Positions 1 to 6,025 are shown, counted from the stretch's first letter. The stretch: 10,822 nucleotides of DNA from an uncultured Clostridium sp. (GCA_900555605.1 USLW01000042.1:1-10822), one strand, 5' to 3'. The notes: generated by a model from the sequence alone, not told the origin. Program-made: numbers and translations.

Positions 1-30
1 GCCGTCGTCGGAGCGCGCCGGAGGCTTTTT
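1..30 (+). terminator. Possible right half of an upstream gene's terminator
   Basis: A GC-rich run ending in GGAGGC is followed directly by five T residues (26-30), which looks like the 3' arm and U-tract of an intrinsic terminator. The left arm would lie outside the window, so this cannot be confirmed. It fits a preceding plus-strand gene ending just before the window, with a new promoter following. Confidence 0.25.
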
Positions 31-46
31 ACGGAAAAATATTTAA

Positions 47-75
47 TTGAAAGTCGGCCTGTTTCTGAGTATAAT
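47..75 (+). promoter_or_regulatory. Sigma-A-type promoter for the SPFH/Tim44-like gene pair
   Basis: TTGAAA (47-52) and a perfect TATAAT (70-75) are separated by exactly 17 bp. Transcription would start near 82, giving a leader of about 33 nt. The ribosome binding site GGGAGGA (101-107) lies 7 nt before the ATG at 115. No obvious operator overlaps it. Confidence 0.8.
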
Positions 76-114
76 TTGATTGATCGCAATTTCTGATTTC
101 GGGAGGAAAGAGAT

Positions 115-1428
115 ATGGGTTTATTGAAAGCAATCGGCGGAGCAATCGGCAGTGTAATGGGGGATCAGTGGCTGGATTCCATCCGGTGCGCGGATATGGG
201 ACAGAGTATTCTGATGAAACGTGTTACAACGAAAACCGGACAAATCAGCAAGGGTTCCAGGATCATTGTGGAACCGGGACAGGTGGCGCTGATTGTGGAT
301 ACCGGCGTGGTACGGGACGGAACTGCCGAGCCCGGCGGATTTATATATGACGACAGCACATCGCCTTCCTTTTTCGGCGGGAATTTCGGCGCGGTATTCA
401 AGGAAATGTGGGAGCGCTTCAAATATGAGGGCACCCCGGCAAAAGGACAGGCGGTATACTATTTTAATACAAAAGAGATTATGGGAAATAAGTTCGGAAC
501 GCCGGCGCCGATTCCGTATAAGGATTGGGGACATCCTAATTTCAACCCGCGAACCAATGCGCTGTATGCAATGGCTGTAGAGATTAAGGCCTTCGGCAAA
601 TATACGTTTCGGATCAACAACCCGTTTGCTTTTATGAACCGTGTGGCCGGCACTGCCGAGGTTTACCGCAGGGAGGAAGTAGAGGAGCAGCTCCGATCTG
701 AATTTATTGCTGCATTCCGCAATACGCTGGCGGAGCTGGGCAGCGATACATACAAAATCGAGGCGCTGGACCTGCCTCATAAGGACGACGAAATCAAAAC
801 TGCCATGATCGAAAAAGGCTACGATGTATCCATTCGGGAAAGAGGCATTGAAATTCTGGCGGTATCCGTGGAGAGTATTAAGTTCACGGAGGAGTCCGAC
901 AAAAAAATCAAAGATTATGAACTTTCTGATGCTTATACGCAAAGCGGATATCTGGCCGGTGCTGCCGGCAGGGCCATGGAAGGCGCCGCGGGAAATGCGG
1001 CAGGCGCCATGACAGGCTTTATGGGCTTTGGCATGGCGGGAAACGCCGCAGGAAATATGGGCGTGAATCCTGGACAAGGGATGCAGATGCAGCAAAGCCA
1101 GCTGGAGCAGATGCGCAGGGATCAGGCCGCGGCGGAGCAGACGGCACAGATGAAAGCCAAGGCTTCTGCAGCAGACGGCTGGCAATGTGCGTGCGGCGCG
1201 GATAACCGAGGAAAGTTCTGTTCCGAGTGCGGAAAACCTGCGCCTGTGCCGAAAGCCTCTGCTGAAGGCTGGACTTGTACATGCGGCGCGGTGAATCATG
1301 GAAAGTTCTGCTCGGAATGCGGGCAAAAAGCACCTGTGGTTTTGGATGCAGTATGCGAAGCCTGCGGCTATACCGGTGAAAAGCCTTTCCGGTTCTGTCC
1401 GGAATGCGGCGCGGAGAATCAGGCGTAA
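115..1428 (+). CDS. SPFH-domain protein (YdjI/virion-core-like) with three C-terminal zinc ribbons
   Basis: 437 residues. The N-terminal two thirds (about 20-270) reads as an SPFH/Band 7-type domain of the YdjI group: an early GQSILMKR segment, then VEPGQVALIVDTG, a long helical stretch at 185-235 and the segment RERGIEILAVSVESI at 241-255. A Gly/Ala/Met-rich low-complexity region follows (280-330), then three zinc ribbons: C358/C360/C369/C372, C388/C390/C399/C402 and C414/C417/C428/C431. The first two are near copies with a 30-residue period. There is no signal peptide, so the protein is probably cytoplasmic and attached to the membrane surface, perhaps as an oligomer. In Bacillus subtilis, YdjI is encoded with membrane partners YdjG and YdjH and acts in PspA-type envelope maintenance; that role here is inference. 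The start follows a good GGGAGGA site. It is 45 bp ahead of the Tim44-like gene, with which it is probably cotranscribed. Confidence 0.85.
   Translation: MGLLKAIGGAIGSVMGDQWLDSIRCADMGQSILMKRVTTKTGQISKGSRIIVEPGQVALIVDTGVVRDGTAEPGGFIYDDSTSPSFFGGNFGAVFKEMWERFKYEGTPAKGQAVYYFNTKEIMGNKFGTPAPIPYKDWGHPNFNPRTNALYAMAVEIKAFGKYTFRINNPFAFMNRVAGTAEVYRREEVEEQLRSEFIAAFRNTLAELGSDTYKIEALDLPHKDDEIKTAMIEKGYDVSIRERGIEILAVSVESIKFTEESDKKIKDYELSDAYTQSGYLAGAAGRAMEGAAGNAAGAMTGFMGFGMAGNAAGNMGVNPGQGMQMQQSQLEQMRRDQAAAEQTAQMKAKASAADGWQCACGADNRGKFCSECGKPAPVPKASAEGWTCTCGAVNHGKFCSECGQKAPVVLDAVCEACGYTGEKPFRFCPECGAENQA
1180..1338 (+). repeat. Tandem duplication encoding two near-identical zinc ribbons
   Basis: Two copies of a 90-bp (30-codon) unit encode GW-x-C-x-CGA-x-N-x-GKFCSECG-x-x-AP, starting at residues 356 and 386 of the SPFH protein. 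The copies differ mainly at silent or surface positions, so they look like an internal duplication kept in frame. The third ribbon (from residue 414) has a different CxxC spacing and is not part of the repeat. Confidence 0.8.
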
Positions 1429-1473
1429 ATCTGTAAGAAGACGGACTGATACCGGGAAAGGAATCTGGATTCC

Positions 1474-2409
1474 ATGAAACATCGTATTTTGACACTTTTA
1501 CTGATTTGTTTACTGGCAGCCGCCCTATTTGGCAACTTCGCCGGAGCCTCCTTCGGCGGAGGAATCGATCATGATAATGACTATGTTCCCGGCGGAGACG
1601 GCGGAGGCGGAAGTTGGGGGGACTCCGGAGGCGGAAGCTGGGGAGACAGTGATTGGGGGGATTCCGGAGACGGAGGCGGAATTGCTTTTATCGGCGGAGA
1701 CAGCGGTGCAATTGTAATTTTTATTGTGGTTGCCGTAATCTTCCTAGTGGTTTTTGTAGGAATCAAAAAATCCAATCAAAGACACAGAAATTCCGGCCCC
1801 ATCCGAATGGTGAACACCGCGCGGGTGGATCCGGCAAGCCTCCAGCGCCTGAAAACTTTAGATCCGCAGTTTAGTGAATCCGGCATGCTGGGCAGAGTCA
1901 GCAATTTATTTGTCACAATCCAGCAGGCCTGGTGCGCGCTGGATTATGAACCGATCCGGCCGTTTATGAGTAACGCGCTGTATGAACAGCAGCTCAAACA
2001 GCTGCAGGCAATGATTGCGGCGGATAGGAAAAATATCTCGTCTGACATTGCGGTGGTTGAGACAAAGCTTGAATCCTTTGAGACGGACGGCCATAATGAA
2101 TATCTGAATGTGTGGCTGCGCGTTAAACTAAAAGACTATGTAGCAAAGATCAGCAATCCGGATGTAATTTTGGCAGGAAGCCGCGATAAAACATATTATC
2201 TTGATTTCAGATGGCAGATGATGCGCTCCGCCGGCGGCGTCACGGATGTGCAGACAGACGGCGTAAAAACAGGTGAGTGTCCCTGCTGCGGTGCGAATAT
2301 CAATATGAACCAGTCCGGGAAATGTGCGTACTGCGGTTCCGTCATTTCCGTGACAGCGCATGATTGGGTACTGAACAAAATCGATAAGCTGCAGCAGATC
2401 TCAAGGTAG
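1474..2409 (+). CDS. Tim44-like membrane protein with C-terminal zinc ribbon
   Basis: 311 residues. A signal peptide (about 1-25, MKHR then a Leu/Ala core) is followed by a Gly/Ser/Trp/Asp-rich segment (28-76), a transmembrane helix (78-98) and a basic stop-transfer patch (KKSNQRHR). The soluble part (about 120-255) resembles the Tim44-like/NTF2-fold domain: a 'LKTLDP-F-S...L...VSNLFVTIQQAW-ALDYEPIRPFMS-ALYEQQ' helix pair, then strands with LNVWLRVKLKDYV and YYLDFRWQMMRS. It ends in a zinc ribbon with C269/C272 and C284/C287, then a conserved-looking HDWVL tail. By charge, the Tim44-like and zinc-ribbon parts should face the cytoplasm, where the SPFH protein is. Such Tim44-like zinc-ribbon proteins are common and uncharacterised in Clostridia. 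The start has a modest AAAGGA site about 11 nt upstream. Confidence 0.82.
   Translation: MKHRILTLLLICLLAAALFGNFAGASFGGGIDHDNDYVPGGDGGGGSWGDSGGGSWGDSDWGDSGDGGGIAFIGGDSGAIVIFIVVAVIFLVVFVGIKKSNQRHRNSGPIRMVNTARVDPASLQRLKTLDPQFSESGMLGRVSNLFVTIQQAWCALDYEPIRPFMSNALYEQQLKQLQAMIAADRKNISSDIAVVETKLESFETDGHNEYLNVWLRVKLKDYVAKISNPDVILAGSRDKTYYLDFRWQMMRSAGGVTDVQTDGVKTGECPCCGANINMNQSGKCAYCGSVISVTAHDWVLNKIDKLQQISR
1591..1680 (+). repeat. In-frame GGGSWGDS repeats
   Basis: The coding sequence is internally repetitive. GGGSWGDS occurs twice (residues 44-51 and 52-59), followed by a shortened DWGDS, inside a Gly-rich extracytoplasmic stretch between signal peptide and membrane helix. Such tracts can change length by slippage. 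The role is unknown; it is probably a flexible outside segment. Confidence 0.7.
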
Positions 2410-2485
2410 AGCAAATGAAGTTTTCAGGGGACTGATGAATTACGCAGAAACGCGGAAGGGCTGAATTGTATATGCTTTGCACGGT

Positions 2486-2944
2486 CTACGGGTCGTGTCG
2501 CAGCCTTTCCGCCGTACTTTCAAGACACGGCAGGAGCGTTTCGATATTTTTGACAGTGTCCGGGTCAAAGGCGTGTTCTACCCTTTCTACCAGCTCCAGT
2601 TCACTGTCACTGCCATTTACCAGACAAAAAAATTGCTGCAGAATATTATGACGGTGAAGCAAATATCCGCCGAGCTCCAATCCTTTTTTTGTGAGTCGGA
2701 TCATTCCGTATGGTTCAAATTCTACCAGCCCCTGTTCTTTCAGCTTATTTACCATTTTAGAGGAGGATGGCGGTGTAACGTTCAGACGGGAGGCTAAATG
2801 CTTCACGCGGATAAATTCTTCTTTATCGTTCATATCCGAGGTTTCCCGGTAAATCATTTCCAGATAGTCTTCCATGGCAGGAGAGAGGGTGCTGCTGCTG
2901 ATGCGGTCATATCCCTTTTGTGTATAAAATTCATTTTTGCTCAT
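2486..2944 (-). CDS. mntR: MntR-type (DtxR family) metal-dependent transcriptional repressor
   Basis: 152 residues. The frame stays open upstream to 3289, but the ATG at 2944 has an AGGAGG site 9 nt before it, and the protein begins just ahead of the family's first helix. The winged helix-turn-helix is at about 24-90 (EEFIRVKHLASRLNVTPPSSSKMVNKLKEQGLV), with the metal-binding dimerisation domain at 92-145. Aligned by eye to B. subtilis MntR, all six metal ligands are kept: D26, E29, H99, E120, E123 and H124 match D8, E11, H77, E99, E102 and H103. This favours manganese (or a similar divalent metal) sensing over the IdeR/DtxR iron type. It has about 18 extra N-terminal residues and no SH3-like domain. 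No mntH or feoB lies in the window; the divergent neighbour is an MscS channel. The target metal is inferred, the family is certain. Confidence 0.88.
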   Translation of the reverse strand: MSKNEFYTQKGYDRISSSTLSPAMEDYLEMIYRETSDMNDKEEFIRVKHLASRLNVTPPSSSKMVNKLKEQGLVEFEPYGMIRLTKKGLELGGYLLHRHNILQQFFCLVNGSDSELELVERVEHAFDPDTVKNIETLLPCLESTAERLRHDP

Positions 2945-2991
2945 CCGTACGCTCCTCCTGCCGTATCCGCGCTGCCGCGGCGCTTCTACCA

Positions 2992-3045
2992 TCATATATA
3001 TGACGGCAGATTCCCCGCGTATGCGCGCCGAATCGGTATATACCG
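2992..3045. promoter_or_regulatory. Two 12-bp perfect palindromes in the mntR-mscS gap (candidate operators)
   Basis: TCATATATATGA (2992-3003) and CGGTATATACCG (3034-3045) are both perfect palindromes with AT-rich cores. Their centres are 42 bp apart, about four helical turns, between the divergent mntR and mscS genes. They lie on the mntR side, where its promoter must be, and their TATATA/TATATG runs could also serve as weak minus-strand -10 boxes. They do not match the B. subtilis MntR box as I know it. Autoregulation is a guess. Confidence 0.4.
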
Positions 3046-3065
3046 GCGGAAGCCGAATGCCGTGG

Positions 3066-3101
3066 CTTTCGCTTGCTTCGAAAGTTTCGGATTGGTATAA
3101 T
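3066..3101 (+). promoter_or_regulatory. Promoter of the MscS-type channel gene, with an inverted repeat over the -35 box
   Basis: TTGCTT (3073-3078), a 17-bp spacer and a perfect TATAAT (3096-3101). The -35 hexamer lies in the 7-nt loop of an inverted repeat, CTTTCG (3066-3071) and CGAAAG (3079-3084), so a protein bound there would cover the -35 box. Predicted start near 3108, giving a leader of about 55 nt. The gene's site GAGGAG (3148-3153) is 9 nt before its ATG. Confidence 0.7.
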
Positions 3102-3162
3102 TTACGCTGTAATGAAAAAACAAAAATGTGCAGGCGCTGCAGTGCGTGAGGAGCGGTAAACA

Positions 3163-4395
3163 ATGAGAAACATGTTTGCGGATTATTTAACTGAGATAGG
3201 GCTGAAAACGCAGGCCGCGGAATATCTGTCATACGGACTGCTGATTCTGCTGGAGCTACTGATCTGCGTGCTGAGTCAGATGATCGCAAAAATCGTGATT
3301 GTAAAAATATTTCGGAAAATTGCGCAGCGAAAGGACGGCGGGTGGACGGACTGCATGCTCAGCAGAAAGGTATACCAGCGCTTTTCGCATATTATCCCGC
3401 CGCTGGTAATCTACTTTTTTGCTCCGTATTTTAAGGGGGTTAGTGCTTTTCTTGCAAAAGCGGCTTCCATCTATCTTCTGCTGGTGATTGTCATGATTGC
3501 ATCCGCATTTTTAGATGCGCTGGATGATTTCTATCGTACCTTTGAGGTGTCCAAAACGCATCCGCTGAAAAGTGTCCTGCAGATTATTAAAATTATTTTC
3601 TGTGTTGTGATGGCCATTTTGATGATTTCGCTTCTGATCGGGGAAAGTCCTCTTGTTCTGCTGGGCAGCATCGGCGCTATGACAGCCGTACTTTCTTTAA
3701 TATTTAAAGATTTAATTGTAGGTTTTGTGGCGGGAATCCGTTTGACTGCGGATGATATGATCCGCATCGGAGATTGGATTGAAATGCCGAAATGCAATGC
3801 TGACGGCGATGTGGTGGAAATTACGCTGACCACGGTGAAGGTAATGAATTTTGACAAAACGATTACTTATATTCCCGCATATACGATGGTTTCCGATGCA
3901 TTCATCAACTGGCGCAATATGACGGATATCGGCGGGCGCAGAATCAAACGATGCATTTATATTGATGTCAACAGCATTTGCTTTTGTACCCCCGAGATGC
4001 TTGCACATTTCAGAAAGATCGCGCTGCTCAGAGATTATATCAATGAACGGACACAGGAGATTGAAGCGTATAATCAAGCAAACCATGTAGATACCGGGAC
4101 CCTTGTCAATGGCCGGCACATGACCAATATCGGCACCTTCCGGATTTATATTGAACAATATATCAAGCAGCATCCGAAAACAAATCTGAATCTGCTGCAT
4201 CTGGTGCGTCAGCTTCCCGATACGGGAAAGGGACTTCCGATTGAAATCTACATGTTTACAAATGATACGAAATGGGAAAATTATGAGGCCATTCAATGTG
4301 ACATTTTCGATCATTTGCTGGCGGTGGTCCCTGAATTCGGACTTCGGGTATTCCAGGAGCCTTCGGGGCGGGATTTTCAATCGATGCAAGGCTGA
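3163..4395 (+). CDS. ybdG: MscS-family mechanosensitive channel, YbdG (miniconductance) type
   Basis: 410 residues, close to the length of E. coli YbdG. Hydrophobic helices lie at about 20-50, 76-90, 97-117, 138-158 and 163-194. The last is the pore helix plus amphipathic extension (LLGSIGAMTAVLSLIFKDLI then VGFVAGIRL). The cytoplasmic beta domain follows with family hallmarks RIGDWIEMPKCNADGDVVEI, LTTVKV-NFD-TITYIPAY, VSDAFINWRNM and GGRRIKR (257-263). The C-terminal half includes the YbdG-typical insertion and NLLHLVRQLPDTGKGLPIEIYMF. Such channels sit in the cytoplasmic membrane and release solutes on hypo-osmotic shock. It is transcribed alone and divergently from mntR. The start has a good GAGGAG site. 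Family assignment is firm; conductance and gating in this organism are inferred. Confidence 0.93.
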   Translation: MRNMFADYLTEIGLKTQAAEYLSYGLLILLELLICVLSQMIAKIVIVKIFRKIAQRKDGGWTDCMLSRKVYQRFSHIIPPLVIYFFAPYFKGVSAFLAKAASIYLLLVIVMIASAFLDALDDFYRTFEVSKTHPLKSVLQIIKIIFCVVMAILMISLLIGESPLVLLGSIGAMTAVLSLIFKDLIVGFVAGIRLTADDMIRIGDWIEMPKCNADGDVVEITLTTVKVMNFDKTITYIPAYTMVSDAFINWRNMTDIGGRRIKRCIYIDVNSICFCTPEMLAHFRKIALLRDYINERTQEIEAYNQANHVDTGTLVNGRHMTNIGTFRIYIEQYIKQHPKTNLNLLHLVRQLPDTGKGLPIEIYMFTNDTKWENYEAIQCDIFDHLLAVVPEFGLRVFQEPSGRDFQSMQG

Positions 4396-4410
4396 CCGGA
4401 AGCATATTTG

Positions 4411-4441
4411 AAAAAGGACTGTTGCCCTTAAGGCTCTTTTT
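4411..4441. terminator. Weak A/T-flanked hairpin between convergent genes
   Basis: AAAAAG (4411-4416) can pair with CTTTTT (4436-4441), with a few further G-U and G-C pairs inside. It lies 15 bp after the channel gene's stop and just beyond the stop of the convergent small gene. T-runs on both strands would let it serve both. The stem is weak, so this is tentative. Confidence 0.3.
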
Positions 4442-4445
4442 ACAT

Positions 4446-4793
4446 TTAAGAAAGTAATAAGAAAACAGTTGCCACAAGACCAATCACAGTCAAGACGGTG
4501 AAAAACACAACACAGCTTTTAATGGCTTTTATATATGACATTTTTCTGAGTAATAAATATTCTGTTTTTTCTTCCGGGGTTAAATCCGTTTCATAAATTG
4601 TATAAAACTGTTCGTAAGGATTACCTTGTTCATCTTCATATTGAAAAACGCCTTCTGGTAATTCCAGCCCCTCTTTTTTCATTTTGATATATTTTTTGTT
4701 GTCCTCTTCTGAACAGTCAATTTTCTGCAAAAAATCAACCCCATATCGCAGATCCTTTAAAACATCTTTTAAATTATTGATTTTATTTGCCAT
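4446..4793 (-). CDS. Small hypothetical protein with one C-terminal transmembrane helix
   Basis: 115 residues starting MANKINNLKD. The frame is open 11 codons further upstream, but the ATG at 4793 has AAGGAG about 9 nt before it and a promoter at 4835-4862. The first 90 residues are soluble, charged and Lys/Glu-rich. A single hydrophobic helix (about 92-114, SCVVFFTVLTVIGLVATVFLLL) ends the protein, so it looks tail-anchored with the N-terminal part in the cytoplasm. I recognise no domain. Its DNA is clearly more AT-rich and uses more A/T-ending codons than its neighbours, and it sits in an island with a broken ORF, which suggests a horizontal origin. It reads as real because promoter, ribosome binding site and frame agree. 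Confidence 0.7.
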   Translation of the reverse strand: MANKINNLKDVLKDLRYGVDFLQKIDCSEEDNKKYIKMKKEGLELPEGVFQYEDEQGNPYEQFYTIYETDLTPEEKTEYLLLRKMSYIKAIKSCVVFFTVLTVIGLVATVFLLLS

Positions 4794-4809
4794 TAAAAGC
4801 ACTCCTTTT

Positions 4810-4828
4810 AAATGATTTGAGATCATTT
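4810..4828 (-). promoter_or_regulatory. Inverted repeat at the predicted start of the small-gene transcript
   Basis: AAATGAT (4810-4816) and ATCATTT (4822-4828) form a perfect 7-bp inverted repeat with a 5-nt spacer. It lies directly downstream of the -10 box on the minus strand, covering about +1 to +19 of the transcript and ending about 6 nt before the AAGGAG site. It could be an operator or a 5' hairpin next to the ribosome binding site. Confidence 0.45.
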
Positions 4829-4834
4829 TTTTGC

Positions 4835-4862
4835 ATTATAACACATTGCTAAAAAAAGTAAA
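4835..4862 (-). promoter_or_regulatory. Promoter of the small tail-anchored-protein gene
   Basis: Read on the minus strand: TTTACT (4862-4857), a 16-bp spacer and a perfect TATAAT (4840-4835). The transcript would start near 4829, about 35 nt before the ATG at 4793. Confidence 0.6.
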
Positions 4863-4901
4863 ATCTATGCTGAAAAATTGCAGTTGCTTTTCAATTGTCA
4901 T

Positions 4902-4936
4902 ATTTATTTTAACTTCGATAAAGCGAAGAAATAAAT
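4902..4936. repeat. AT-rich hairpin in the AT-rich gap
   Basis: Arms ATTTATTT (4902-4909) and AAATAAAT (4929-4936) pair perfectly, then after a TAA bulge CTTCG (4913-4917) pairs with CGAAG (4924-4928) around a 6-nt loop, giving 13 pairs in all. The rest of 4863-5031 is AT-rich and I see no credible gene or promoter in it. The hairpin could be a terminator arm, the edge of a mobile element or a short structured RNA; nothing decides between these. Confidence 0.45.
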
Positions 4937-5043
4937 TAAAAAATGAGAAAATATTAACATAAAAGTAAACCATTATTATGAAAGCTTGCGTGAAACTCAA
5001 AACAAAAATGAAGTGAAAAACTTGGAAACCTTTGCTACCGCGA

Positions 5044-5283
5044 ATGGTTTCGCTCTTCGGGGAATACACCCTCGAAGAATGCGGTGCAATATTGCTTTCC
5101 ATTATGTTTTATGACAAAACTGGCGGAACACAACCCATTCCAAAGAAATTGGCGGAAGTTATTGAAAAAGACAGCGCAACAAGAGCACTTTTTCAAAGCT
5201 ATATGGAGAAAACCGCAGCCACCTCAAAAGGGCGTGTAAACAAACACAAACGCAAAAAAAACATGCCAGAAATTGAAAAGTAA
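5044..5283 (+). pseudogene. Short orphan ORF, probably a truncated gene (faint resemblance to DUF6291-type phage/plasmid proteins)
   Basis: 79 residues from the ATG at 5044; a TTG at 5032 is also possible and an in-frame stop lies at 5014. Neither start has a ribosome binding site or promoter. The protein begins abruptly with a pattern like the middle of a domain: YTLEECGAILLSIMFYDKTGG, then EKDSATRALFQSYMEK, and a very basic tail (KGRVNKHKRKK). The 'EE-G-L--A---Y-KTG' pattern followed by a helix and basic tail recalls the DUF6291-like proteins of phages and integrative elements, which normally begin about 15-20 residues earlier. This is a weak, by-eye resemblance. I read it as a fragment left by a mobile element in the AT-rich island. 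Its stop codon overlaps the T-rich part of the rubrerythrin terminator on the other strand. Confidence 0.4.
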
Positions 5284-5322
5284 GCAAAGCAAAGGACACC
5301 CACTCCAAAAGGCAGATGTCCT
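5281..5322 (-). terminator. Intrinsic terminator of the rubrerythrin gene
   Basis: On the minus strand, AGGACATCTGC (5322-5312) pairs with GTGGGTGTCCT (5303-5293) through 11 pairs, three of them G-U, around an 8-nt loop. It is followed by the T-rich run TTGCTTTGCTT. The stem is complete only on the minus strand, because the G-U pairs become A-C mismatches on the other, so it belongs to the rubrerythrin transcript, 30 nt past the stop codon. Confidence 0.7.
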
Positions 5323-5352
5323 AAAAAGTCAGTATTTATAGGGTTTCGCCTA

Positions 5353-5898
5353 TTAGAAATATCTCTTAAGAAGTCCCTCAAACGCTTTACCATGGCGCGC
5401 TTCATCTTTTGCCATTTCATGCACCGTGTCATGAATTGCATCCAGATTCAGTTTTTTTGCTAAAGCAGCCAGCTCCTTTTTGCCTGCCGTGGCGCCATGC
5501 TCAGCGGCCACTCTTAATTCCAGATTCTTTTTGGTGCTGTCGGTTACACATTCGCCCAGCAGTTCTGCAAATTTTGCAGCATGCTCTGCTTCTTCAAAAG
5601 CAGCCAGCTTGTAAAATGCACCGATTTCGGGATAACCCTCCCGCTCTGCGACACGTGCCATTGCCAGATACATGCCGACTTCTGTACATTCGCCTTCGAA
5701 ATTTGCCCGAAGTCCTTTTATTACTTCCTCGTCAACGCCTTTGGCAACGCCGACTCTATGTTCGTCTGCCCAGACGAGACCCTCTGCAGCAGCCTGCTCT
5801 CTGAATTTATTGGCAGGCGCCTTACAAATCGGACAGAATTCAGGGGCACTGTCACCCTCGTGTACGTAGCCGCATATTGTGCAAACAAATTTTTTCAT
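5353..5898 (-). CDS. rbr: Reverse rubrerythrin (NADH-linked peroxide reductase)
   Basis: 181 residues, starting [11 protein letters not shown] after a GGAGG site 9 nt upstream; the longer open frame to 5973 runs into the promoter and is rejected. A rubredoxin-like Fe(Cys)4 domain comes first (C6, C9, C22, C25, short spacing), then a four-helix ferritin-like di-iron domain (about 55-181) with E70/E73, E103-x-x-H106, E133-H134 and E166-x-x-H169. Classical rubrerythrins have the reverse order, with rubredoxin at the C terminus. This order and length match Clostridium acetobutylicum reverse rubrerythrins, which reduce hydrogen peroxide with electrons from NADH through a rubredoxin reductase. Cytoplasmic oxidative-stress defence in an anaerobe. 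The partner reductase is not in the window. It is a one-gene unit with its own promoter, PerR-like site and terminator. Function is well supported by family. Confidence 0.93.
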   Translation of the reverse strand: MKKFVCTICGYVHEGDSAPEFCPICKAPANKFREQAAAEGLVWADEHRVGVAKGVDEEVIKGLRANFEGECTEVGMYLAMARVAEREGYPEIGAFYKLAAFEEAEHAAKFAELLGECVTDSTKKNLELRVAAEHGATAGKKELAALAKKLNLDAIHDTVHEMAKDEARHGKAFEGLLKRYF

Positions 5899-5931
5899 TA
5901 TAATCAACCTCCATAAAATAGTTTTATAATG

Positions 5932-5952
5932 AATTATTGAAAAACAATAATT
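5932..5952 (-). promoter_or_regulatory. 5'-leader inverted repeat of the rubrerythrin gene
   Basis: AATTATTG (5932-5939) and CAATAATT (5945-5952) form a perfect 8-bp inverted repeat with a 5-nt spacer, inside the leader transcribed from the promoter at 5965-5992. It overlaps the PerR-like site, so DNA operator and RNA hairpin roles cannot be told apart by eye. Confidence 0.5.
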
Positions 5953-5959
5953 ATTACTG
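5945..5959 (-). promoter_or_regulatory. PerR-box-like palindrome at the rubrerythrin transcription start
   Basis: The 15-bp site CAATAATTATTACTG matches the PerR box TTATAATnATTATAA at all of its core positions 3-7 and 9-12; the four mismatched flanks plus position 13 leave 9 of 14 fixed positions. It contains a perfect 10-bp palindrome (AATAATTATT). It lies at about +1 to +15, where a repressor would block transcription. PerR control of reverse rubrerythrin is known in C. acetobutylicum; here it is inferred. Confidence 0.5.
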
Positions 5960-5964
5960 TTTTT

Positions 5965-5992
5965 ATTATACACGGACTTTTTTGTTTGTCAA
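5965..5992 (-). promoter_or_regulatory. Consensus promoter of the rubrerythrin gene
   Basis: On the minus strand: perfect TTGACA (5992-5987), a 16-bp spacer and perfect TATAAT (5970-5965). Such a strong promoter suggests high output once any repressor is released. The leader is about 60 nt. Confidence 0.85.
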
Positions 5993-6025
5993 CCCTCTTT
6001 CCAAAAATATTTTACAGATCCTTCC

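Noticed and set aside
121..1482. Long minus-strand frame opposite the SPFH gene
   Set aside because: It is the antisense shadow of a clear SPFH/zinc-ribbon gene. Its translation is rich in Arg, His, Cys and Ser with no domain pattern, and it has no start signals.
2945..3289. N-terminal extension of the MntR-type regulator by 115 residues
   Set aside because: The extension crosses the divergent promoter region and overlaps the channel gene. The ATG at 2944 has an AGGAGG site and gives the normal family length.
5409..5916. Plus-strand frames opposite rubrerythrin
   Set aside because: Their translations lack domain character, and the minus-strand gene with all its iron ligands explains this stretch.
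5899..5973. Longer rubrerythrin start at 5973
   Set aside because: It overlaps the -10 box and leader of the rubrerythrin promoter. The internal ATG at 5898 has a GGAGG site and directly precedes the rubredoxin domain.
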